DNA of 64,000 bases. Source: Reticulitermes speratus (taxonomy: Eukaryota > Arthropoda > Insecta > Blattodea > Rhinotermitidae). Shown here one piece after another: positions 44,549-55,660 of this stretch. The translations under genes were made by a program, and so were the position numbers. The notes under the pieces are model-generated. The model saw only the letters and a list, made by a program, of their open reading frames with translations. It did no database searches and was not told the DNA's origin. The first letter of the stretch is position 1; each line of letters begins with the position of its first letter. Location of the stretch: assembly GCA_021186555.1 (NCBI GenBank), contig JAJKFL010000039.1, positions 21,063,733 through 21,127,732 of the forward strand, read 5' to 3'.

Positions 44549-45493
44549 ACCTGTATCTTTACAGTGTTCATTTTGCAAAATTTAGATGCACCTGTATCTT
44601 TACAGTTTTCATTTTGCAACATTTAGATGCACCTGTATCTTTACAGTGTTCATTTGCAACATTTAGATGCACCTGTATCTTTACAGTGTTCATTTTGCAA
44701 CATTAAATGCACCTGTATCTTTACAGTGTTCATTTTGCAGCATTTAGATGCACCTGTATCTTTACAGTGTTCATTTTGCAACATTTAAATGCACCTGTAT
44801 CTTTACAGTGTTCATTTTGCAACATTTAGATGCACCTGTATCTTTACAGTGTTCATTTTGCAACATTTAGATGCACCTGTATCTTTACAGTGTTCATTTT
44901 GCAACATTTAGATGCACCTGTATCTTTACAGTGTTCATTTTGCAACATTTAGATGCACCTGTATCTTTACAGTGTTCATTTTGCAACATTTAGATGCACC
45001 TGTATCTTTACAGTGTTCATTTTGCAACATTTAGATGCACCTGTATCTTTACAGTGTTCATTTTGCAACATTTAGATGCACCTGTATCTTTACAGTGTTC
45101 ATTTTGCAACATTTAGATGCACCTGTATCTTTACAGTGTTCATTTTGCAACATTTAGATGCACCTGTATCTTTACAGTGTTCATTTTGCAACATTTAGAT
45201 GCACCTGTATCTTTACAGTGTTCATTTTGCAACATTTAGATGCACCTGTATCTTTACAGTGTTCATTTTGCAACATTTAGATGCACCTGTATCTTTACAG
45301 TGTTCATTTTGCAACATTTAGATGCACCTGTATCTTTACAGTGTTCATTTTGCAACATTTAGATGCACCTGTATCTTTACAGTGTTCATTTTGCAACATT
45401 TAGATGCACCTGTATCTTTACAGTGTTCATTTTGCAACATTTAGATGCACCTGTATCTTTACAGTGTTCATTTTGCAACATTTAGATGCACCT
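44549..45493. repeat. minisatellite, 23 units of 41 bp
   Basis: The unit contains CACCTGTATCTTTACAGTG and CATTTTGCAACATTTAGATG. The first six units carry variants (GCAAAATTT, AGTTTTC, one 40-mer, ACATTAAATG, GCAGCA, TTTAAATG). Roughly the last 17 are identical by eye. This implies recent amplification at the 3' side. Confidence 0.96.
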
Positions 45494-45596
45494 AAGCCAC
45501 CACAAGCTCTACCGTTTTGCTCACGCGTATCGTTCTCTGTATCAGATGACGTCTCTTATTTACTTGTACCTGTCATTAATAACTTTTTCTAAATCT

Positions 45597-45785
45597 GCAG
45601 GTAAAGGTAAAGTTGTCCTTGTGCATGCTATGAAGGCATGTAGGGAATGGAGGTATAGCTTCATGTATTTTTAATTTGGCATTCGAAGGATGTTAGTAGT
45701 CAGCTTCACGCCCTGCCCCGGAGAAAGAGCCCCCAGATCGCTTTATGTAGGAGGCTGGGTGGTTCTGGGAGTCATGCACTGCAAA
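45597..45785 (-). repeat. SINE family C
   Basis: Minus-strand copy starting at the tail GGTAAAGGTAAAGTTGTCC, then GGAATGGAGGTATAGC and GGAGGCTGGGTGG. The head is missing. Confidence 0.7.
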
Positions 45786-46529
45786 AGAAGCCTTATCAGA
45801 TACAGAAAACCTTCAATTACAGGAATGCCAAATTTAATAACTGTGGAGCTAGAGGTTGCTTAGAAAAACGCACATGAATTTTATAAAATTAACGTGTCGT
45901 AGATATGGCTCAAAAATCCAAACCCCCCCCCCTCCCCCGCGGCGAATAGGCACGCAAGAACGCTTAACCCTTTGAACACTAAAATCAGTCTGCATTATAT
46001 ATAACAACTTATTTCCTATCTCTGAGCCTCTGAAAGAACGCAACTTGTTTCCATTCGAAAGACCAAACTGTCAACACTCTGCAGGGCACCATGTGTGGAA
46101 TATACAGTTTATGTTAGAGCAGGCTGTACGAACAGTAACCACTGGATTTTACATGCTTACATAACTTCACACAGCAGACTCCTTGAGAAGCCATTGCTGT
46201 CAACCCACGAGGACAGATTTGACCTTGGCAGTGGTGACAATTAAATGTTTATGACCAGAAACACTCGTTTTATTCCACTTCAAATACATTTGGATACAAT
46301 GCAGTTGTGTCTTGTGTATGCGAGTGAATACTACTATTTTCTGTTTTGTTATATCTGTTTACAGCTGTGCATACATTTGATTTCGGGGTTTTTACAAACT
46401 AAACACCGAATTGTTGGCGACCAGCGGACACATGTTTTGACAGTATCTGTCTGTTTATTTTCTTCACAAGGTAGCTCAGAGAAAAACGGATCGTATCCAT
46501 TCTGTCAAAGTCAACGCTCTTCTCGTCAG
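45786..46529. other. unassigned stretch
   Basis: A C-run lies at 45924-45940. The first part of the 236-codon plus frame (46245-46955) lies here but has no recognised domain. Confidence 0.3.
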
Positions 46530-46665
46530 TCGAGAACAGTAATAGGCTCTCAGCTAGTCAAGGAATTCCCCGCATTTTATGGAACCCGAGAGATCATTAT
46601 CGTGTTCACACATCCCACCGCTTGCTCCGGTCTTGAGTCAGGAAGAATCCAGATCAGGCCGACAG
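46530..46665 (-). pseudogene. non-LTR retrotransposon 3' end fragment
   Basis: GCTAGTCAAGGAATTCCCCG and CATTTTATGGAACCCGAGAG are the reverse complement of the UTR and stop region at 38481-38525. Confidence 0.7.
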
Positions 46666-46764
46666 TTGATCGTGCTTGTGACACTTGTCGTCATTCCTGC
46701 AATTTACCTTGCGTTATCATAAGCATCATTATACAGTATTTCACGTGGCTAAAGGTAACACTGG

Positions 46765-46990
46765 GTCTGCGGCCGCTCGCTTACTGGGATTGTGGGTTCG
46801 AATCCCGCCTATGGCATGGATGTCTGTCTCTTGTGAGTGTTGTGTGTTGTCAGGTAGAGGTCTCTGCGACGAGCTGGTCGCTCGTCCAGAGAGTCCTACC
46901 GAGTGTGGTGCGTCTAAAGTGTGATCGTGACGCCTCGAAAAATGAGGCGGCCTAGTCCCCCAAGGGGCTGTCGAGCCGTTGGAAAAAAAA
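46765..46990 (+). repeat. SINE family B, 5'-truncated
   Basis: It starts within the tRNA-like head (GCGGCCGCTCGCTTACTGGG), with GGGTTCGAATCCC as B box near 46795, the full body and an A-tail at 46982. Confidence 0.88.
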
Positions 46991-47768
46991 GAAACGGTAA
47001 CACGCCATATGTGTATACTGCCTACTTCTAAAATTAAATGGCAGGTTGAAAGAGGAGGAGTAATTAAATAACCTACCGTGTCTGCCAGCCTTTGGACGGT
47101 TTCACTGCAGGTATGATCGTTAAAACGAAGCCAGTCTGCTTTTCATTTTACACATAGTATAAACCAGCATAATTGTGGGAGAAGTGTATGAAAACGCATC
47201 GTATTTCTGGTTGCTAATTGACTGACTGGTCCTGTACACCGCTACAAACTAATTTGATACACGGCCGTCCTGAAATTGTCTGTTCGTATGGAAGACGAAG
47301 TTTCATTATCGTCTCCAATAAAGCTCATCATTGGACTCTTAACTTCAGTTAGCCCCACTGGGTCCACTCCTTCAGTCCCTGCTTCTGCAGGACTGCTACC
47401 GGTATGCTTTTCATTGACTATAATCCTGCCACCTACTCATAGATTTTAAAGTGAATTCTTAAGGTCTTCGGGCTAATATTTTGTGTCTGTTTCTTATATG
47501 ACCTTCACGTGCTAGTTGTCCAGCCCATCTCGTCTTCTTTGATGTAATCAGCGTGTCAATATTAGGCGAAGAACACAAATTATGAAAATCATCCTAATGT
47601 AATGATCTCTATCCTGCTGTTACTTCCTGTTTTGTGTGCAAATATTTACCTCAGCTCTTTGTCATGTTAACCCTCAAACCATTATCTTCCGTCAGAGTGA
47701 CGGACCAAGATCCATACCCTTATAAAAAAAACCCAGGTAATTTATAGTTCCTAATATTTGAATCTTCT
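46991..47768. other. unassigned stretch
   Basis: No supported gene. Confidence 0.3.
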
Positions 47769-48033
47769 TGCCGATCCCAGTGGCCGTGCGGTCTAAGGCG
47801 TGGGTCTTCGGCCGCTCGCTTACTAGGATCGTGGGTTCGAATCTCACCGGGGGCATGGATGTCTGTCTCTTGTGAGTGATGTGTGTTGTCAGGTAGAGGT
47901 CTCTGCGACGGGCTGGTCCCTCTTCCAGAGGAGTCCTACCGACTGGTGTGTCTAATGTGTGTGACCATGAAACCTCGACGAAACGAGGAGGCCCAGGCCC
48001 ATATAGGGCTGTCGAGCCATAGGAAACAAAAAA
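47769..48033 (+). repeat. tRNA-derived SINE, family B, full-length
   Basis: A-box region GTGGCCGTGCGGTCTAAGG at about 47781 and B box GGGTTCGAATCTC near 47833, then CATGGATGTCTGTCTC, CAGGTAGAGGTCTCTGCG and GGGCTGTCGAGCCATAGG with an A-rich end. The head is tRNA-Leu-like; lack of a proper acceptor stem and anticodon arm excludes a tRNA gene. Confidence 0.9.
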
Positions 48034-48536
48034 CACATTATCTTCACGTTTTTAGGAAGAGGCGGGAAGGTACAAGACTCCGAACTGAATGGTAGCGTAA
48101 TATTCCAGAGCTTTCTGTCTTCTTAAATTTGTGATGAACATGTTTTATGCTTCTCGTTCCTTCAGCTCGTTACTTTTGTAACCCGGAGCCGAGATGCTTG
48201 TATCACAAAATAGCAAAGCGGGTTCTCTTCGCGTTTTGCGTATTATGTTCTTTTACCATAGAGGGGCAACTTACCTTTCGTATTTTACATCCACGAAGAA
48301 TTTTTGGAACATCCCTTATTAAACAGCTTTGAGTGAAAAGTTTTGTACACGTATTTAATGACATATACATACCTCGCTACAGTTTACAGGTATGTACAGT
48401 GCTTCACTGACCTTGCGGTTTCTTCATTGCAGATAGGAATCTGTTTATGTAAAGATACGTGACATATGAAGATAATATTGCCGCACACATGGAAGAATAC
48501 CTTATTTTCTGTTGTTGCAAAGGTGATCATACTACT

Positions 48537-48537
<1 letters not shown>

Positions 48538-48567
<30 letters not shown>

Positions 48568-48620
48568 ATATATATATTATATTAATATATATAATGTATG
48601 TATATATATATATATATATT
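48538..48620. repeat. (AC)n/(AT)n microsatellite
   Basis: An AC run at 48538-48562 leads into AT-rich runs to 48620. Confidence 0.95.
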
Positions 48621-49789
48621 TAGTAAGAGAAGTTAGTTTTCATTGCATTTCTTTTCAGTGTTCTTCATGAAGGAAAAATCTTTTAAACAACATCTGTTAA
48701 GTCGTAAAGTGACCTATGTGTTATGTATCAATTTTGCATATGATATTCTCCCTTCTCTGCTAGAATACGAAAGTTTTATTCGATCCATCAGTAAGGACTA
48801 GCGAAAGCGCCCGTTCTTGGCCCGTGTTTTGCATAAAGTAAACTGCAGTGAAACCATGAAATTTTTAGGTTCTTACCCTTTTTCAACGCTACTAATAGTT
48901 TCTGTTACTTTAATTTTCTTCAGAGATTCATAAATGTAATGTTGCTAAAATCGTCCTCATATACGATTTAGAATACGAGGTATCTCAAATCGAATATTTT
49001 TTGTTCAGTAGGTAGGAAAGAGAAAAGTTACATTTTTGTACTAATTTATAAGTAATAGTATGTAAATGCGTAGTACCAAAGTTAATTAAAATCCTTACAA
49101 CAGTTTCGAAGCTGAATCGTGCGGAGAGGTGACCTAAGGACCCTGATCTCCGCTGTTTGCCTTCACGTTGTGGACTATGAGAAATGAACATATGATTGTG
49201 AGTTACTGACACGTGTCTGGAATTTGGATATTGCTCTATGATGCCTGCAGACGCCCAGAGGTTCCGTTAATAATTACATGGGCAGTGAAAAAGTAAGTAC
49301 CGTGCTTGGGCATAAACCGGAAGTTGCCTTCACAATGAATGAGATGCGCCTCTGTCACCCGGGAATCTGAAGTAAAGCTACTGTTGCCTGCTACTGCAGC
49401 TGTTTCCAAAATCTGACCCAAGTCTGAGACGAGGTCTGGCGTTATACATGAACAGCATGTAACAAGTGTGATGGTTACGTGATGTGACACTGTGAGGATT
49501 CGTGCAGTCCTGGTCTAAGGGTTATTTTTCTTACTTCGTCGTCGAGCGAAGCAATATCTCTGTGGAACTAAGGGCTCTGTTGGGTCCATTGTCCATCCCA
49601 GGATTACAGATGGTCCAATCACCGCCGCGACACCCAAAATCTCTCAATTCATATGTTATTGCTTCATGATAATTTATATATGAATAATAAACTGAATACA
49701 GTCTGTTCTGTAGGGTTCTGACGATGGTGTATGACATTTGAACTCATAGGCTTTTGGGACTTTTTCCATCATATGTATTGAAATATAAT
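48621..49789. other. unassigned stretch
   Basis: No gene or complete repeat; a minus frame near 49531-49737 is open but unrecognised. Confidence 0.3.
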
Positions 49790-49868
49790 ACACTACATTT
49801 CGGGGACAGTTCTTTTGGAAGAAGCAAGCCTGAAAGCGGGGACCGATCTTGTCCCCGAAACGTACGAT
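49790..49868. mobile_element. small inverted pair of hammerhead-like halves
   Basis: ATTTCGGGGACAGTTCT on the left mirrors GTCCCCGAAACG on the right. The right half is a plus-strand motif at 49830-49866: CUGAAAG, stem II GGGGAC with GUCCCC around 7 nt, GAAACGUA. The six-pair stem II is the longest seen. Confidence 0.5.
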
Positions 49869-50163
49869 GGAAAAGACCAAACAGCCTGGGTTCAAATGAA
49901 TACAACCTTTAATGAACTTGCAATGATATGGTATATGTGTAGATATATGTATGTATGTATATGTACATACTTTTTTTTAAATTACAACAAATTACAATAT
50001 TGTTTACAATATTTGTAATAGTTGTGGCAGAACATCTATCCACTCATACTGTTCATGTTTACGACCGTAACAATTTTTAATAATTTTAATTGAGTTTTAT
50101 GGACTTACATAATGTATATTTCTTTCTCAGTATGTTTCAAAGACCAGTTGTGAACCTAAGGAT

Positions 50164-50191
50164 AACCTGAGATAGGCCGAAACATGTAGTT
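50164..50191 (+). ncRNA. hammerhead-like motif lacking stem II 5' strand
   Basis: AAC (stem I) pairs with GUU. CUGAGAUAGGCC leads straight to GAAACAUGU, so stem II is deleted while stems I and III remain. AATAAA follows at 50199. Confidence 0.4.
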
Positions 50192-52199
50192 CTATATAAT
50201 AAACAGAATTTAGTTGTGTTTGGACAGACATTGGTTTAATTTTTGTTTGTATTCGGGTTGTGTGACAACAGAGAATTGCTTAACCAGTTGAAGAAGTATA
50301 ACGTTTTCAGGAACGACTGTACCGTGACATTCGTCATGTAAAGAACAAATTAACGGCATTCGATACGCTGTTTTCTCCAGTATTTATATTTCGTGTTAAA
50401 CTGTCTTATTCTGAATGTGATACGGGGTAATAACATGATAAGCTGCAACATGGTGAACTGAATGTTCCTTGAGCAGTGATCTGGAGGCTGCTAGTTGCTT
50501 GGAGAGATTGAAATGGACCAACCGACAACGTCGGCGCGCAGCTGTGCCAAGAGAACCAAGCATACCAAGAACAAACTGTTCTTGTTGACTTGTCTCTGTG
50601 ACGTCACGAGGCCAATTAATTTTTATAACCGTCTGTCTACTCATATGACACTAGTATGAGAGGCAATGTACGAGTACGTCTACTTTATTTCTTTCTAGGG
50701 TTGCCAGATTTCTCGTTCCGTCTATTGTCACCAAATGCTGCTTCATAGGGCAGATGGTGCAGTTTCGCCTATGTCTGATTGAACTTCTGTATTTTATGGT
50801 TATGATGATAGATTCAGTACATGTGTTATACCATTTTAAAAGCTTGTGTTCGATTCTTGCATTCCCGGCTCCGAGGCTATCATGAGCAAGTTTTAGTTGT
50901 CCTCGTCTCACAGGGCAGATACCTTTGGTGGGACGTCAAGTGACAGTGGCAACGATTCTGCCCAGTTCACCAGTCATAGTCGTCTTCCTGTTGCACTAAA
51001 TGCATAACGCTATTCAGTTGGACAGCGTCCTTGAATACAACAAACGCGTCTCATTGCTTAATACGATTCTCGTGTTCGTTTCTGTTTACTGCACTGTATG
51101 CAGGATGTTCTAATCGGACTTCATATTTTATTTCAAAACGGCTCATCTTCCGATCGCTGGCTGTTATCTCAGTCTCGGCATTTAATCGCGCGTGACAAGC
51201 AAACTAATACATTTACAAACGAAAGGGGCGTCTGTTTTGGTGATGCTTTCCACCCAACGCCGATCTGTGCTAACAGCTCATTGCCACGTTCGCGTTACAG
51301 ACATCCGAGTAACAAACCGGATGACTGCTGGTGCAGATTCTGGCAACGCCCCCTGAAACTCCGTCAGTTAGTTTATCGGAGTGCCGTGACGGAACCAAGC
51401 AACGCCAGAAGGGACCTCACTGCTCCCTCCGCCGCTGTCCTAACCTCCTCTGCAGCCAACAGACACTGGAGATATCAGTAACTTCCCACGAGAGGACTGC
51501 AGCTCAAACAAAATGGTGGGCGTTCTGCAAGCTGTAGATAACGTGACAAGTATCGCTTATCTGACCTTCCATTGTTGCTGACAGCAAGTGATCAAGAAGC
51601 AAAGGAAGTGTGTTCATTAACTAACTCCATGCAACATAGTCCTTGACAGGCCAATAGTTGTTCAAATCGTTAAGTTCCGTAAATTCTTTGAATTCTGCCA
51701 CATGAATCAATTATAATGCCTCTGTCTTTAAGTTCAAGCGATCACATTCTTTCAAGCTGTTATACTGAAACTGTATGAATTTCTTTTCGCCCTCATGCGT
51801 GCTATATTCCCCACCCATCTCATCCTCTTTGATTTGATGCTCCTAATAATATTTTGCGAGGCGTATAAATTATGTTACGTGGGTCCTTTTTCGACAGGAT
51901 TTGCGAGTCTGCTCCAAATTCTGGGCGCCAGAAGGGTGATTTGAAGCAAGTTCCGTACTGAGGACCCGCAATTCTGGAGCGAACTGTGAACCTTACTGAT
52001 ATTTGGCGCCTTCTGCTCGGTGGGTGTCAATTGATACACATTTTTGCATGTCAGGGAAAACCGCAATAATTGCGTTGAAAATATTAGGCGCCACGATTTG
52101 TGCACCCCTGTTTCCAAGTATTCTGTTTCCTTGTGATTTTCAAACAAAAACGTACATTTCTTGTCTCCCTCGTGCATGCCTCTTCTTATTTGTTCACCA
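50192..52199. other. unassigned stretch
   Basis: A 127-codon plus frame (51098-51481) is open but shows no domain, no splice logic and no conserved motif I recognise. 51800-51830 has a weak minus-strand resemblance to the retroelement RWxxHVAR segment. Confidence 0.3.
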
Positions 52200-52385
52200 C
52201 AGCATGAAGTCATTTGGCGAATGAAGGCATAGCTCCACGCATTTTTAACTTCGGGTCTGCATGGAGATGCGTGGGCACTTTCACGAACCAGCTGCTTTAC
52301 CGTCGAAAGTGTAGTCGCCGATACCCATTGCATAGGACGCTGTGTGGATCGCAGAACCAGTCTGGACGTCGTGGAAGAAAACACT
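52200..52385 (-). repeat. SINE family C, diverged
   Basis: GAAGGCATAGCTCCACGC, then CTTCGGGTCTGC and CAGAACCAGTCTGGACGTC on the plus strand follow the reverse complement of family C. Confidence 0.6.
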
Positions 52386-55300
52386 TGCGGAACTCCGAAC
52401 CAATCATATGTTTTCATGTTTAGATTCAAATATTGTCAACACTGTGGGAACCTCAAAGGATCCACAAGTTTTGCATATATTGGACCTGTATAAAACACTA
52501 CGGAACAGATTCTAAATGACTCCCTTATGTCCTATTACATCACAGACCACTGTGTATTTAACACTAATAATTTGTTTTTTTTTTGAAAGCAACAAATGGC
52601 CTTTCACACACGTAAAGAACAACCGGTAAAATTGTTATTTCGCTGGTGACACTGCTTTACACTCGTCCTAGAAATCTGCTACCTCCTATTGGGGGGGGCT
52701 CACCTTGAGAACCCGGGTTCTATACCAGATGAGTTTCAATACCTATAAATATCCAGTCGGCTAATTTCATTACGCAACCATGATTGGAAAGAGGAGTCAA
52801 TTTTTTAAGTTGTTAACGCCATGTTGTTGCAACTAACGAGGATGCAGATCTCCATGCCCTGCTCCCCTCCAGTTCGTTGGAACGGTTAGTCACAGTCATG
52901 TTTAGCCATATAATGCAATTTGAGCATAATGGTTTTTGTGCTTACAGTTGCGCCGTTTGGTAAGCCCAGGCTGCAACGAGTTCTTGGGTTGCCAAATCAA
53001 CTGTCGACATTATTATATGCACTTTAAAAGTGGTTTACTTCTGTGGTGTAGCTGCCCCACCGAAACTGAAAACACAGATCTCTTAGGATGACACAACAAT
53101 GACATACTCGTTTCATGTAAATATCGCTCTCAGAAGTATACAAACAAAGGGAACAAGGCCTGATTTTAACCAAACTTGGAATTCCTCAACAGACTCATAA
53201 AAAAATTCCCCAATATGAAATGTCACATACATCCGTCCACTGGGAGCCGCGCTGATACGTGCGGACATACGGACGGACGGACATAGGCGCTTGTAGAGAC
53301 TGTGAGAACGCGCTTGAAAACGAAGCATGACACGAAGCAGAGCAAATCACATCGCAGTACGGCACCAAAACTGCGTGATGGCCTGCCGTGCTCATGAGAT
53401 TGGGGTAGAGGGAATGATCGACTTAAATTTCCCTCCCCTTCTCGCGTGGTGGCGCTGTGGTCGAGAGTGCGGAAAAGAGACGAAGCCACCTACCTTCGCG
53501 TGGTGTTTGCTAGTGACAGACGAGAAGTTGAGTGAGTGGCGTTAAGAAGTGTTTTGTGGCGCTGGCAATAGCATAAGGCAGGAGCATGGTACCGAGCGTT
53601 CTAACTGTAAGTTATACGTATTAGTAAAACCACCGGGACTAATATGATTGTACAGTTGTTGCCCATCCTTACCGGGCATATGATTACGGCCATCTTCTTC
53701 ACTGGCCAAGGCGAATATACTTCGAATCTATGGGTAGCGTATAGGGTATTGTGTATATCGACTTCGCTGCAGACGAATCCCCACTGTTGTAGATTGTTTA
53801 TAGATTGTTATGCCGTAATACTCAGTTGTTCTACGATTCTTATAACACTGACGAACGCAGTTCACTCTCTATCCTATTTCAGATGTATTTTTCTATCCGT
53901 TTTGCATGCTAGTCCCTGTTTCGTTTGAACAGTGCATGCTGCATGTCCCATCCAGCTAATTCTGATTTTTCATTCGAAAAGTTGGCGATGAGTGTAAAGT
54001 ATGAAGCGTGTTGTAATGCACTTTTGTCCAGCTCCTCACCAAACATGCTAATTTTCGGACGTCTTGTTGAGGCTTCCTGTCGACCGGATAGTCGCTTTTT
54101 TGTTTGGTGAAGACCCGCCAGAAGAATTTGTGTTTAATGGGTGACCAAAATGTTTATATGAAATTGCAGTTCCAGTGAACAGGGCTTTTAAGAAACGGAA
54201 TTGCGACAGATTAACTGTTCTTTAAAGTATAATGGTTAGTATATATACCACCAAGTTTAAGACTAAAACCACTGCATTTTACCGGCGATCAAGTGCCTCT
54301 CATTTGAAACCATTATTTCCGTACATAGCATTCATCGGTTGATGTCTCATGGATTCCGTGTGTTTTCTATGATGTGTGAATGATCTTAACCGTTTTGTTG
54401 ACTTACCGCACTTTGCTGTGAGTCGGTGTGTTGCAGTTAATGTCTAGTTTTTACTCAGCAGTTTCGATGCAGGTGTTACGAAGGTTTATTTCAGTGTGTT
54501 GAAGTTAATATTTGGGTTTTAGGAACCTTCGCAAAGTTGCGAAAAGTATTTATTTAACTGTGTGATATCTGCCTGTCCACATGGAACAGGTTGGCTCCCA
54601 CTGGACGGATTTTCGTGGAAGTTTTACATTTGAGACGTTTATTAAAATTTAAGTTCAGGTTTGGTTAAAATCGGTTGAAATATCAAGTCACTTTACATGA
54701 AGAAGAATGTTCGTGTGTCGCTGAATTGTGCATGAAATGAGAATAGTTTTTGAGAAGGTAACAGCACATTTCGCGTCACATAACCTTGTTTCCGAAAACC
54801 GTGCCGATTACGAGATTACGCAAAATACAGCAGAGCCAGACAAGCCATAAATTATGGATGCGATTTGTATTCCGGGTGATTAAGACAATATATACACTAA
54901 ATCATGATACGATATTTAATACGTATTGATTTCGATTAAATGAAAGTTTGAGGTCAAGTTGGTGTTTGCGTGATAGATAATTCAGGCAAAAATGTGTGTA
55001 ATATTTGATACATAGGCTTTGTACGTGATTCTGATCTCCTGTTGATATGATGCCACATAGGTAAATTGTAATTTGTTGTGTTACGTAATAGATGACGTAA
55101 CGTAATATTGTGACGTTGACGCTCTAGTGCAACTGAATCATTAATTTGTTTTAAAAAATACGAAATTCGTTACGTACATAGCGATAAATCGTCTATGAAC
55201 GGTTGTTTGTAAGTCAGAAATTACAAAATATTTCGACCGCCTGAAACTTTGAGGTTATGTATGACCGGTAAGTTTAACAAAAGCAGAATCAGCGTAGACA

Positions 55301-55496
55301 TAATAAGTCATTGAAACGAATTTGATAACGCGCCGTAATAATAGTAACAAGACTCCGTAATATGAATATATACAGTTGTGGATTAAGTGGTGTGACTATC
55401 TGAGGAAAGTGCAGGACGCAAAGATCGGAACGTGCCTCAAAGTTACGTTGTGCACGTACAGTACGTATGTTGTGTTTCTCTAGTGGCTACATTGTA
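52386..55496. other. mostly unassigned; inverted dispersed repeat and GC-rich patch
   Basis: 53160-53265 (minus) and 54575-54690 (plus) share GGCTCCCA.TGGACGGAT and GTTTGGTTAAAATC, so they are opposed copies of one repeat. 53400-53600 is GC-rich and ends with ATG, six codons and the donor-like ACT/GTAAGT at 53607. That could be a first exon, but it is unsupported otherwise. Confidence 0.35.
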
Positions 55497-55660
55497 CTGA
55501 TCGGTAAAGCAATCCCTGGACAGGCCCTGAGGGTTCCAGGAGGTTAAGGTTTCCAGATTTCAAGACAGTCTGTACATGAAGGTGCGTAAGGCTGTGAGCC
55601 TTACGCACCGGCTGGAATAATTCTAGGAGTGAGGCAGTCGGTCACGACTTCGCCGTTGTG
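55497..55660 (-). repeat. SINE family D, fragment with perfect hairpin
   Basis: CTGGACAGGCCCTGAGGGTTC, CAGGAGGTTAAGG and GTACATGAAGG follow the reverse complement of SINE D at 58767. 55581-55609 forms a 13-bp perfect stem (GGTGCGTAAGGCT with AGCCTTACGCACC) with a GTG loop. Confidence 0.7.

Noticed and set aside
44549..45493. Repetitive coding sequence (open frames of 62 codons)
   Set aside because: The frames only reflect the 41-bp repetition and shift register between units, since 41 is not a multiple of three.
46245..46955. Longest open frame in the window (236 codons, plus strand)
   Set aside because: It reads antisense through a retrotransposon tail (46530-46665) and then into a SINE B (46765-46990). 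No domain or splice signal supports a gene.
47769..47850. tRNA gene (tRNA-Leu-like sequence)
   Set aside because: A and B boxes are present, but the acceptor stem and anticodon arm do not form and a SINE body follows. The same holds for the heads of families A, C and D.
51098..51481. 127-codon plus-strand frame
   Set aside because: No motif recognised, amino-acid makeup looks random, and the start lacks any promoter or splice context.
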